Assembly (NCBI GenBank): GCA_964409355.1
Contig: CAYPDC010000080.1
Span: 1 to 18,516, forward strand
Direction of reading: 5' to 3'
From: PCC-10605 sp964409355
GTDB lineage: Bacteria > Cyanobacteriota > Cyanobacteriia > Cyanobacteriales > Cyanobacteriaceae
DNA length: 18,516 nt
Shown here in pieces: positions 7,267-14,481 of this stretch (the first letter of the stretch is position 1; each line of letters begins with the position of its first letter). The position numbers were made by a program, and so were the translations under genes. The notes beneath the pieces were generated by a model. That model ran no database searches and was not told the origin of the DNA. It was given only the letters and a program-made list of their open reading frames with translations.

Positions 7267-8334
7267 TTAATTCACTGCTCCTTCAAAATATTCGTGAATA
7301 ATAAAAGGTAAACTAACTGCTTCTCCCTCGGCTTCTCCCACCTGTATTTTCAACCCCTCTCCTCCTGCTTTTGTGCGAATATAGCCCAGGGCAAAGGGTA
7401 TTTTGTTATCGTTATTATAACTGGTAATTTTACCGATTTTTTCTCCTGCTAAAGTGATAATATTATCTATTTCAGGATTTATTTCTTGAGTTAGTTTAAT
7501 GCCCCAAAGTCTTTGTTTCACTCCCTTATAAGTGTTCAATCTCGCAATGGTTTCTTGTCCTATATAACAACCTTTATTGAAAGAAATAGCACTCCATAAA
7601 CCTGTTTCTAAGGGATTAAATTCTTCGGTTAATTCTTTTTCTGGGAAAGGTCTGCCTCTTAAAATTCTCAATTTTTCCCATTCTCGAATCCCTATTAATA
7701 TCGGTTCTTTTTCGACTACTTTTTGCCAAATAATATCAGCATTTTCTTGAGTAACAATTAAGTTATATCCTGTTAATTTTAAATTGCAACCAACGGTTAA
7801 TAAAATTTCTATGTTTTCTATTGTTACTTTTTGATGAGAAAATTCGGGCTTTTCTAAAATTTCTTGATCTAGCCAATTACTCAATAATTCTTTGCTTTGA
7901 TTACCGATTAAAGTAAATATTTTATAATCTGAAGAAATATCTTTTAATTCTACTTTATCAAAAGGGAAAATATAGCGATCCATCCATTGATATAGTCTCT
8001 CATTTTGCTTTGGTGATACTAATAATAAAACTTCTTCTTCTTGAACATAAATACTTACTAAATCGATGTTTCTTCCTGTTGAATTGACAAAAACTGTATC
8101 GCATCCCTCACCACTTTTTAAAGATTGAATATTATTAGTGCTTTGATTATGTAAAAAACGGGTGCGATCGTCCCCTGATACTTTTAATAACCCCCAATCG
8201 CTGCGATCGCACAAAAAAACTTTATTTTCCACTTCTGAGAGAGAAAAATTTTGATTGATAAAAGTCAATGGTGTCTCAAGACTATCCTCAAAAATAGCTC
8301 CTGATTGTATTTGTAATTCTTTAAATTTATTCAT
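7267..8334 (-). CDS. ygfZ: tRNA-modifying / Fe-S cluster protein YgfZ (GcvT-like)
   Basis: A folate-binding protein of the YgfZ/IBA57 family. Members use tetrahydrofolate to support assembly or repair of certain [4Fe-4S] enzymes, including the tRNA thiomethyltransferase MiaB. The diagnostic motif KGCYIGQE is at about 254-261, with the invariant cysteine. The N-terminal GcvT-like domain carries VSGDDRTRFLHNQSTN (about 52-67), and GYIRTKAGG-like C-terminal barrel sequence follows. At 355 residues it is the usual size. The start is ATG 8332-8334. It is convergent with the lipoprotein gene; its TAA stop (7267-7269) lies just 4 bases outside the target duplication of the MITE, so the insertion narrowly missed this gene. 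It reads divergently from urtB. Confidence 0.9.
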   Translation of the reverse strand: MNKFKELQIQSGAIFEDSLETPLTFINQNFSLSEVENKVFLCDRSDWGLLKVSGDDRTRFLHNQSTNNIQSLKSGEGCDTVFVNSTGRNIDLVSIYVQEEEVLLLVSPKQNERLYQWMDRYIFPFDKVELKDISSDYKIFTLIGNQSKELLSNWLDQEILEKPEFSHQKVTIENIEILLTVGCNLKLTGYNLIVTQENADIIWQKVVEKEPILIGIREWEKLRILRGRPFPEKELTEEFNPLETGLWSAISFNKGCYIGQETIARLNTYKGVKQRLWGIKLTQEINPEIDNIITLAGEKIGKITSYNNDNKIPFALGYIRTKAGGEGLKIQVGEAEGEAVSLPFIIHEYFEGAVN

Positions 8335-8360
8335 GTTAATAATTACCTAATAAAAAACTT

Positions 8361-8403
8361 GTGATCAATGATACTAAAAACAGTTGCCATTCATGGTCAT
8401 AAT
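8361..8403 (+). promoter_or_regulatory. Candidate NtcA-activated promoter of urtB
   Basis: GTG-ATCAATGA-TAC (8361-8374) matches the NtcA consensus GTA-N8-TAC with one common variation (G for A). A CATAAT -10 hexamer at 8398-8403 begins 24 bases after the box, which fits the class II NtcA promoter spacing. The ATG of urtB is 30 bases further on. NtcA is the global nitrogen regulator of cyanobacteria, and urea transport genes are known NtcA targets, so site and gene agree. Confidence 0.65.
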
Positions 8404-8433
8404 CCATGAAAGAAAAAAAAATCAGTAGAAAAA

Positions 8434-9600
8434 ATGTTACCCTTAGTTGAAGCTATTTTAAACGGTATTAGTATCGGTTCGGTTTTATTAATCGCCGCTT
8501 TGGGGTTAGCCATTGTTTTCGGCTTAATGGGAGTGATAAACCTCGCCCACGGTGAATTAATGATGATTGGTGCGTATGCCACTTTCGTGGTGCAAAATAT
8601 ATTTAAACCCCTCGGCGAACCTTTTTTCAGTTTTTATATTATCATTGCCATTCCTATTGCTTTTATCATAGCGGCATTAGCGGGATTAATCCTTGAAAAA
8701 GGAGTGATTAGATTCCTTTATGGGCGACCTTTAGAAACTCTTTTAGCCACATGGGGGGTTAGTTTAATTCTCCGTCAGTTTGTACGCAGTGTCAACGGTT
8801 CAATGGCCATAGGCTTAAGCATTTTCTGTCTATTGTTTTTTGGGGGAATGTTTATTCTTTCCCTTCGTCCTCACTGGCAACAAATTCGCACTAAGTTTAT
8901 TGCCCTAACTTTACCCCTAGCAGGGGCGATCGCACTGATTACAGGAATTGTGATTAACCAGTCTAAGAATAAATTTTTGACAACAGCTTGGTTTAGTGCT
9001 AGAAACGTCGATGTAACCGCACCACAATGGTTAAGGGGTGGAATTCCTCTCGGAGCATTTCAGTTTCCTACAGCTCGTATTTTCATCATTATTTTAACCC
9101 TTCTGTGTTTAGGAGGAGTATATTGGTTCTTAAATGGAACAGATTGGGGCTTAAAAATTCGTGCCGTCACTCAAAACCGCACCATGAGTTCCTGTTTAGG
9201 TATCCCCACCGCCACAGTGGATGCCATTACCTTCGCTCTGGGATCAGGATTAGCAGGGGTTGCCGGAGTTGCCATCAGTCTTTTAGGTTCGGTGGGTCCG
9301 AATACAGGGCAAAATTATATTGTGGATGCTTTTATGGTAGTAGTAGTGGGAGGGGTAGGAAATTTATTGGGTTCGATTATCGCCGCCCTTGCGATCGGTA
9401 CTATTAGTTATATCGTGGGTTCAGGCACTCTAGGCTTAATGATTATGTCACAGGAATCTCTCACCCCTGTTTTAGACATAGTCAACTTTTTTGCGACTAC
9501 TAGCATGGCAAAAGTATTGGTATTTGTGATGATTATTGCTTTTCTCCAAGTTAAACCCTCTGGTATTTTCCCCCAAAAAGGACGCACCGCAGAACTTTAA
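8434..9600 (+). CDS. urtB: Urea ABC transporter permease UrtB
   Basis: A membrane permease of the branched-chain amino acid (LivH) type that, with UrtA, C, D and E, imports urea under nitrogen limitation. The 388-residue sequence carries the cyanobacterial UrtB features throughout. These are NLAHGELMMIGAY (about 37-49), YGRPLETLLATWGVSLILRQFVRSVN (about 90-115), the long insert ending AWFSARNVDVTAPQWL, TQNRTMSSCLGI with the cytoplasmic coupling segment, and a C-terminal SGIFPQKGRTAEL. Around ten hydrophobic segments can be seen. The central extension is longer than in LivH, as expected for UrtB. It is an orphan here: neither urtA nor urtC flanks it, and murE follows after 85 bases. ATG 8434 is in a purine-rich leader without a clear Shine-Dalgarno sequence. 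Confidence 0.9.
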   Translation: MLPLVEAILNGISIGSVLLIAALGLAIVFGLMGVINLAHGELMMIGAYATFVVQNIFKPLGEPFFSFYIIIAIPIAFIIAALAGLILEKGVIRFLYGRPLETLLATWGVSLILRQFVRSVNGSMAIGLSIFCLLFFGGMFILSLRPHWQQIRTKFIALTLPLAGAIALITGIVINQSKNKFLTTAWFSARNVDVTAPQWLRGGIPLGAFQFPTARIFIIILTLLCLGGVYWFLNGTDWGLKIRAVTQNRTMSSCLGIPTATVDAITFALGSGLAGVAGVAISLLGSVGPNTGQNYIVDAFMVVVVGGVGNLLGSIIAALAIGTISYIVGSGTLGLMIMSQESLTPVLDIVNFFATTSMAKVLVFVMIIAFLQVKPSGIFPQKGRTAEL

Positions 9601-9685
9601 TTAAGGGGCTGGAATGATGCAACGCCCAATTTTCGCTATGATTGAGTAATTCTGAAAATTCTGGAGCATCGTCGAGGAGTATTTT

Positions 9686-11173
9686 ATGGAATTACGTCAA
9701 TTATTAACTAATTTCCTTGATTTAAACCCTATTTCTCATCATCCTAATTTAGAGAAAGAAGTTAAGGGTATTTCTACTAATTCCCATAGTTGTGGTGTAG
9801 GAGATGTGTTTATCGGGATGCCCGGCACTAGGGTTGATGGTGGTGAGTTTTGGCAAAGTGCGGTAAAAGAAGGTGCGATCGCATCTATTATTAGTCGGGA
9901 AGCGAGTCAAAAATTTCCCCCTTTTGAGAATGATTGTGTGATAGTTGCTGATGATATACCCTCAGTCTGTGCAGATATAGCGTCAAGATTTTATGGTTAT
10001 CCTAGTGAAAAGTTAAAGATGGTAGGGGTTACAGGCACGAATGGGAAAACTACCACGACTCATTTAATTGAATTTTTCCTCGAAAAAGCAGAGAAAAAAA
10101 CCGCCCTATTAGGTACTTTATACGCCCGTTGGCAAGGTTATCATAAAACCGCAACCCATACCACTCCTTTTGCGGTAGATTTACAGGCACAATTAGCCGA
10201 GGCGTTAGAGGCAGAAAATGAATATGTAGTGATGGAAGTAAGTTCCCATGCTTTAGCCCAAAAAAGAATCAGAGGTTGTCATTTTGACGTAGCGGTATTC
10301 ACTAATTTAACCCAAGATCACCTCGACTATCATAAAGATATGGAGGATTATTTCAACGCTAAAGCCTTGCTATTCAGCGAAGACTACTTGAGGGGTAAAG
10401 CTATTATCAATTATGATGACGATTATGGTCAACGATTAATCCAACGTTTAGGTAATGAGAAGGTGTGGAGTTATAGTGTTAACAATACTTCTGCCGATTT
10501 ATACACCAGCAATTTAACCTATCAAGCAGATGGAGTCAAAGGCACTTTACACACTCCTAAAGGCAATAGTTCCTTTACTTCTCCTCTAGTGGGGCAATTT
10601 AACCTCTCTAATTTACTCGCTAGTGTCGGTGCGGTGTTATCATTAGGACTGAATTTAGATACCATTACGGATAGTTTACCTAGCTTTGTCGGTGTGCCGG
10701 GGAGAATGGAAAGGGTACAAGTGAGCATGAATCAGGATATGAGTGTCATTGTCGATTATGCTCACACCCCTGACAGTTTGGAAAATCTTTTGAAAGCAGC
10801 TCGTCCTTTCATTTCTGGTAAAATGATTTGTGTCTTTGGTTGTGGAGGCGATCGCGATCGCACCAAACGTCCCATTATGGGTAGAATTGCCGCTCAAGGC
10901 GCAGATATAGTGGTAGTAACCTCCGATAACCCTCGCACAGAAAATCCTGAACAAATCTTAGCGGATATTTTGACAGGGATTGCTGATGATATTAAACCCA
11001 TTGTAGAGTGCGATCGAGCCTTAGCCATCAAAGAAGCTATTGCCATGGCAAAATCAGGGGATGGAGTCTTAATTGCTGGAAAAGGCCATGAAGACTATCA
11101 AATTCTCGGCACAGAAAAAATCCACTTTGACGACAGAGAAGAAGCAAGAAAAGCCCTTCATCAAAGATTTTAG
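9686..11173 (+). CDS. murE: UDP-MurNAc-L-Ala-D-Glu:meso-diaminopimelate ligase MurE
   Basis: A cytoplasmic Mur ligase that uses ATP to add meso-diaminopimelate to UDP-MurNAc-L-Ala-D-Glu in peptidoglycan synthesis. The 495-residue length is normal. The order of motifs is as expected: N-terminal uridine-binding domain with STNSHSCGVGDVFIGMPG (about 30-47), the P-loop GVTGTNGKTTTT (114-125), VMEVSSHAL (192-200), the carbamylated lysine region HKDMEDYFNAKALL (Lys226), VDYAHTPDSL (356-365), GCGGDRDRTKRP, and DNPRTE (414-419). The DNPR motif marks meso-DAP (not lysine) specificity. The ATG is preceded by AGGAG (9675-9679) at a 6-base spacing, the clearest Shine-Dalgarno sequence in the window. It may be co-transcribed with urtB, but the gap is 85 bases and the functions are unrelated. 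Confidence 0.95.
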   Translation: MELRQLLTNFLDLNPISHHPNLEKEVKGISTNSHSCGVGDVFIGMPGTRVDGGEFWQSAVKEGAIASIISREASQKFPPFENDCVIVADDIPSVCADIASRFYGYPSEKLKMVGVTGTNGKTTTTHLIEFFLEKAEKKTALLGTLYARWQGYHKTATHTTPFAVDLQAQLAEALEAENEYVVMEVSSHALAQKRIRGCHFDVAVFTNLTQDHLDYHKDMEDYFNAKALLFSEDYLRGKAIINYDDDYGQRLIQRLGNEKVWSYSVNNTSADLYTSNLTYQADGVKGTLHTPKGNSSFTSPLVGQFNLSNLLASVGAVLSLGLNLDTITDSLPSFVGVPGRMERVQVSMNQDMSVIVDYAHTPDSLENLLKAARPFISGKMICVFGCGGDRDRTKRPIMGRIAAQGADIVVVTSDNPRTENPEQILADILTGIADDIKPIVECDRALAIKEAIAMAKSGDGVLIAGKGHEDYQILGTEKIHFDDREEARKALHQRF

Positions 11174-11189
11174 GAAAAGTAAGAAGTAA

Positions 11190-11260
11190 TAGACATCTGG
11201 TAAAAATGAAGATTTTTTCTTGGTAGTTCGGGCTTTTAGCCCGAATTAGGTAGATGTCTA
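11190..11260. repeat. Nested palindrome downstream of murE
   Basis: An outer 9-bp perfect inverted repeat, TAGACATCT (11190-11198) with AGATGTCTA (11252-11260), encloses an inner perfect hairpin TTCGGGCT-TTT-AGCCCGAA (11227-11245). It starts 16 bases after the murE stop, between convergent murE and chlP. The inner module recurs degenerately at 13926-13942 (TTCGGGCTAGAAGCCCA). This may be a miniature repeat element or a structured 3' end; it has no T-run typical of an intrinsic terminator. The remainder of 11261-11404 holds one weak hairpin (CGAGA/TCTCG near 11344-11363) and nothing else I can support. Confidence 0.6.
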
Positions 11261-11404
11261 ATGGGAATTAGAAATTAATTATTTGTAAATATATTCGAGG
11301 TAGCAATGAAAGTCTAACCTAAATACTTCCATCTGGTATTTGGCGAGACTGAAAAAATCTCGTCCCATTGAGAAGATTTCTCCTAACACCTAACTCCCTG
11401 TTGA

Positions 11405-12628
11405 CTATGGCGCCAAGGCGTTGCCTCTCAAAAGGCTACCGATGGTTTTAGCTGTAATCTTCATCTGTACTAAAGGATTACTGGGAACAACGGTTTTGTA
11501 AAGGTAGCTATCAAAGGTGATTTTTTGTACATCAATATCAGCACACATTTCCACGAAAGCCTCACGGGTTGCATCACTGCGATAGAAGACTCTTTGTAAA
11601 ATGTCTAATACCAAATAGGTAGCACCATATTTCTTATCCCAACGTTTGATGTAGGTTTTGAGATCGCTTTCAGAGGGAACTTTCTGCCCGTTGTTACTAG
11701 CTTCAACGATCATTTCTGCACACATTCTGCCCGATTTAGCGGCGAAGTAAATACCTTCTCCCGAAGATTTAGTAACAGTACCGGCTGCATCTCCCACAAG
11801 AGCCACTCTACCGACTACACGACGAGGACGAGGATGTTCGGGAATAGGGTGAGCTTCAACTTTGATGATTTCTCCACCTTCAAGGCGTTTAGCGGCACGT
11901 TTACGGATACCTTCTTGTAAGTCTTTGATAATGGCTTTGTTGACTTTCATTGTACCAGTACCAACGGCAACGTGGTCATATTTGGGGAATACCCACCCAT
12001 AGAAGTCCGGAGACACATCATCACCCACATACATCTCGGCAAGATCTTCATAATACGCCATTTTGTCTTCGGGGAGTCTGATTCTTTCTTGGAATGCGAT
12101 GGCATAGTTATAATCACCCGCATCAATAGCTTTAGCAATACGGGAGTTAGCACCATCCGCACCGACAACTAAGTCCACTTTTAAGGTTTTCATTTCTCCT
12201 TGGGGGCTACCATTGGAATGATCTGCATAATGGAGAACATAGGGATCGCGATCGTTGGAGGGAATATCTAATTGATATACTGTACCGTTGATTAAATTTG
12301 CCCCTAATTTAGCGGCTCGATCGCGCATAAACCCATCTAATACCTCTCTACGGCACATCCCGATATACTCACCATCTTTGAGAGTTTGACCGATATTTAC
12401 CTCAATATTAGAAGGGGAAATCATCTTCATTTTACGCACACGGCGATCGATAATTTCAGGGGGTAAATCAAACTCGCTTACCATACAAAGGGGAATTGCC
12501 CCTCCGCAAGGTTTAGCATTATCCAACTTTCTTTCAAAGATATAAGTTTGAATACCAGCCCTCGCCAAAACTTCTGCGGTAGAAGAACCAGCAGGACCTC
12601 CGCCCACTACTGCAACCCTAATTGTCAC
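11405..12628 (-). CDS. chlP: Geranylgeranyl diphosphate / geranylgeranyl-chlorophyll reductase ChlP
   Basis: A flavin-dependent reductase that saturates three double bonds of the geranylgeranyl group with NADPH, giving the phytyl tail of chlorophyll a and phytyl diphosphate for tocopherol and phylloquinone. The 407 residues are typical. The N-terminus has the FAD dinucleotide-binding motif VAVVGGGPAGSSTAEVLA (about 5-22), then the ChlP-specific KPCGGAIPLCMVSEF. Further along are DLVVGADGANSRIAKAI and GRVALVGDAAGTVTKSSGEGIYFAAKSGR, the second FAD-contacting motif. The start is GTG (12626-12628), with an AGGAGA Shine-Dalgarno sequence at 12635-12640. It follows rpaA on the same strand, but a 263-base gap with its own promoter-like sequence separates them. 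Confidence 0.95.
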   Translation of the reverse strand: MTIRVAVVGGGPAGSSTAEVLARAGIQTYIFERKLDNAKPCGGAIPLCMVSEFDLPPEIIDRRVRKMKMISPSNIEVNIGQTLKDGEYIGMCRREVLDGFMRDRAAKLGANLINGTVYQLDIPSNDRDPYVLHYADHSNGSPQGEMKTLKVDLVVGADGANSRIAKAIDAGDYNYAIAFQERIRLPEDKMAYYEDLAEMYVGDDVSPDFYGWVFPKYDHVAVGTGTMKVNKAIIKDLQEGIRKRAAKRLEGGEIIKVEAHPIPEHPRPRRVVGRVALVGDAAGTVTKSSGEGIYFAAKSGRMCAEMIVEASNNGQKVPSESDLKTYIKRWDKKYGATYLVLDILQRVFYRSDATREAFVEMCADIDVQKITFDSYLYKTVVPSNPLVQMKITAKTIGSLLRGNALAP

Positions 12629-12639
12629 GATTTATCTCC

Positions 12640-12700
12640 TAAAAATTGATGTTTCTAAAAATATCTTATTTGATTATAAATTGCTTATGTTTAGGAATTT
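12640..12700 (-). promoter_or_regulatory. Possible chlP promoter region
   Basis: On the minus strand a perfect TATAAT hexamer lies at 12673-12678, about 45 bases upstream of the chlP GTG, with a weak -35-like TTAAAT 18 bases before it. The rest of the 12629-12891 gap is AT-rich and shows no gene. Sigma-70-type assignment is by sequence only. Confidence 0.35.
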
Positions 12701-12891
12701 AAGCTAAAACCGGTACACAGATAATCTTTTTTTGAGTTTTTGCAACAGTCCTTAACATTTTTCTCAATATATCTTTACATTTATTGACAATCCATAGTTT
12801 TATCTCCATTGTTGTCATAGTTTCTTGTTAATGAAGTTGCTCTCCCTCACCAAACTAAAAAATTTAGGCTGAGTTCGGAGTTCGATCGTCA

Positions 12892-13596
12892 TTAATCTGT
12901 GTTTAACTCTAAACAATAACCAGCACCATAAACAGTTTTAATATAACGAGGTTTACGGGGATCGGGTTCTAATTTGGTACGCAAATGGCGAACATGAACT
13001 CTAATAGTTTCAATATCATCATCTGGATCATAGCCCCATACCTCTTTTAAAATATCACTAGGAGAAACTGTTTGCCCGTGACGTTGGAGTAAGCAGTGTA
13101 ATAATTCAAACTCTAAATGAGTTAATTTAATCGTTTTCTCAAACCAAATTATTTCAAATCTTTCGGGAACTAGGGTTAAAGGACCATAATTGAGAATTTC
13201 TGAGTGTTTTGCCGTGGGAGAGTTTCTCTCACTTCTCCTTAACAGGGCTTTCACCCGCGCTAACATCTCTTCTACTTCAAAAGGTTTCGTCAAGTAGTCA
13301 TCGGCTCCGGCATTAAAACCATCCACTTTATCTTGGGTTTGACCCAGAGCTGTTAACATCAAAACTGGTATATTGGCGGTTCTTTCATCTCTTCTTAATC
13401 TTTGACAGACTGTAAAACCATCAACTTTCGGAAGCATCAGGTCTAACATAATCAGGTCTGGTTGCATTTGTAAAGCAAGTGCCTGTCCTTTGATGCCATC
13501 TTCCGCTTGAATGGTTGTATAACCAGCCATTTCTAAGTTTATAGATACTAATTCAGTGATCGCAGGATCATCGTCAATTACGAGTATTCGAGACAT
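12892..13596 (-). CDS. rpaA: Response regulator RpaA (OmpR/PhoB family)
   Basis: A two-component DNA-binding regulator. In model cyanobacteria RpaA receives signals from the kinase SasA and the KaiABC clock and controls circadian transcription, glycogen metabolism and photosystem energy balance. The receiver domain (1-120) has the acidic pair Asp8-Asp9, the phosphoacceptor Asp52 in IMLDLMLPKVDGF, Thr82 in LMLTALGQ and Lys104 in YLTKPF. The winged-helix domain (about 133-230) has LTHLEFELLHCLLQRHGQTVSP, REVWGY-like KEVWGYDPDDDIETIRVHVRHLRTKL and the wing YIKTVYGAGYCLEL. The highly conserved linker AKHSEILNYGPLTLVPERFE distinguishes it from the RpaB branch. It is intact at 234 residues. It is divergent from the phosphate operon, with about 885 non-coding bases between. 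Confidence 0.92.
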   Translation of the reverse strand: MSRILVIDDDPAITELVSINLEMAGYTTIQAEDGIKGQALALQMQPDLIMLDLMLPKVDGFTVCQRLRRDERTANIPVLMLTALGQTQDKVDGFNAGADDYLTKPFEVEEMLARVKALLRRSERNSPTAKHSEILNYGPLTLVPERFEIIWFEKTIKLTHLEFELLHCLLQRHGQTVSPSDILKEVWGYDPDDDIETIRVHVRHLRTKLEPDPRKPRYIKTVYGAGYCLELNTD

Positions 13597-13659
13597 TATT
13601 CGGTTGCCTATGATGATTTATTAAAAAAATTCTGGTTTTAAAATAGGATTATTAAAATT

Positions 13660-13700
13660 TACTTACTGATTATAAGCAATATTATTAATTATGAATAGTT
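13660..13700 (-). promoter_or_regulatory. Possible rpaA promoter
   Basis: A perfect TATAAT on the minus strand (13669-13674) lies about 75 bases upstream of the rpaA ATG, in an AT-rich stretch. The -35 region is poor (TATTCA at 17 bases). A plausible but unproven promoter. Confidence 0.35.
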
Positions 13701-13711
13701 TTTATTCGACC

Positions 13712-13929
13712 TAATTCACCTCAGTTCGATATAAGAATTGTTGATTTAGGTAGGTTTCAGGTTTCCGGTTGCAGGTTTCAGGGGGGTTTTTTTAAGATTG
13801 ATTAATCAATCAAGGTGCTGAAAAACAATAAAATCAACAAACATAAGTTTTTTATCAATTCTTTAACCTAACACCTAACACCTGACACCTTTCATCACTT
13901 AAGATTTTATGTCGAACTCAGGTTAATTC
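13712..13929. mobile_element. MITE of a second type with 6-bp target duplication
   Basis: The terminal repeats ACCTCAGTTCGATATAA (13718-13734) and TTATGTCGAACTCAGGT (13907-13923) match as an inverted pair at 15 of 17 positions. They are flanked by identical TAATTC hexamers (13712-13717 and 13924-13929). The 206-bp body has no ORF. It contains subterminal inverted modules (AGGTTTCAGG repeats near 13752-13782 against AACACCTGACACCT near 13867-13890) and a central perfect palindrome GATTGATTAATCAATC (13796-13811), so the whole unit could fold into one long hairpin. The parent IS family is not certain; the ACCT...GTTCGA ends recall IS982-type elements. Confidence 0.75.
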
Positions 13930-13960
13930 GGGCTAGAAGCCCAAAATTCCTAAAAATCTT

Positions 13961-14131
13961 GGTTCTTCTACAGTAGTTATGATAAATTATTACTTAAAAA
14001 GTGTATCAGGTCTTAGGTAGCAAGTATTACGGTTAAATAAAAATTAAAAGTTTATAAATTATTCTTAAATGATTCCCTGTTCCCTCTTCCCTACCCTAAC
14101 TAAAAATTTACATACTCAAAGTGAAAGAGCC
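13961..14131. mobile_element. ISL3-like MITE, copy 3 (171 bp)
   Basis: It starts GGTTCTTCTACAGTAGTTAT and shares its next 11 bases with copy 2. It ends CAAAGTGAAAGAGCC. Its length (171 bp) is almost the same as copy 2 (173 bp). The interior keeps a TATCAGGTCTTAGGT box like the one in copy 1. No flanking duplication is visible, so it is older or its flanks have decayed. It lies between rpaA and the phosphate operon, 37 bases from the other MITE. Confidence 0.75.
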
Positions 14132-14211
14132 TATTTTTTTGTATTTAACAACACTTAATTGAATGATTTACCAAGTACATACATTAACCTCAGTTTCGAG
14201 TGAGGAGCGAT

Positions 14212-14232
14212 GTACTGAACTTGTCGAAGTGT
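14212..14232. repeat. Short dispersed repeat, second copy
   Basis: The reverse complement reads ACACTTCGACAAGTTCAGTA, matching 4565-4586 apart from the central triplet and a few bases. Next to it, CCTCA-TGAGG (14189-14206) forms a small hairpin. Apart from these, the Pho-box array and the MITEs, the 13597-14481 gap shows no gene. Confidence 0.45.
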
Positions 14233-14341
14233 TCGGAGTTAAACTTGATAGATATTGATAAAAAAAATAGATAAATTGATTTTTAATCCTAATTCATTAA
14301 TTTTAATTAATATGTAAAGGACATAATAATGAGCTTTGTTT

Positions 14342-14382
14342 AGTTTAATAAAGAATTAAGTTTTAGTTAAGTATTAGTTAAT
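14342..14382 (-). promoter_or_regulatory. Pho-box array (SphR/PhoB-type), four units at 11-bp period
   Basis: On the plus strand the units are AGTTTAAT (14342), GAATTAAG (14353), TAGTTAAG (14364) and TAGTTAAT (14375), each separated by 3 bases. Read on the minus strand, they give ATTAACTA, CTTAACTA, CTTAATTC and ATTAAACT. The cyanobacterial Pho box is described as tandem PyTTAAPyPy(T/A) units with 3-base spacers. CTTAACTA is a perfect match and the others differ at one or more positions. The array ends 99 bases before the operon's first ATG. Possible -10 elements downstream are TAATTT (14391-14396) and TAGAAT (14409-14414). Confidence 0.7.
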
Positions 14383-14481
14383 TATTTGAATAATTTTTGA
14401 TTAGAAGATAGAATTTTGGAAAGAAATAAAATATTCTGACATATTATTGATAGGCAAAGATGTCAATAAATTGAAAACATT

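Noticed and set aside
8406..8447. Earlier ATG at 8406 as urtB start
   Set aside because: It is out of frame with urtB and its short frame is Lys/Ser-rich without similarity.
10522..10954. Two minus-strand ORFs inside murE
   Set aside because: They are antisense to conserved murE coding sequence and show no family similarity or start signals.
11947..12172. ORFs on both strands inside chlP
   Set aside because: They overlap conserved chlP codons, are short, and have low-complexity compositions typical of alternative frames.
12774..12791. HLR1 (RpaB-binding) site between rpaA and chlP
   Set aside because: TTTACATT matches one half-site, but the second (TTGACAAT) is imperfect and spaced 2 rather than 4 bases, on the strand opposite to both genes.
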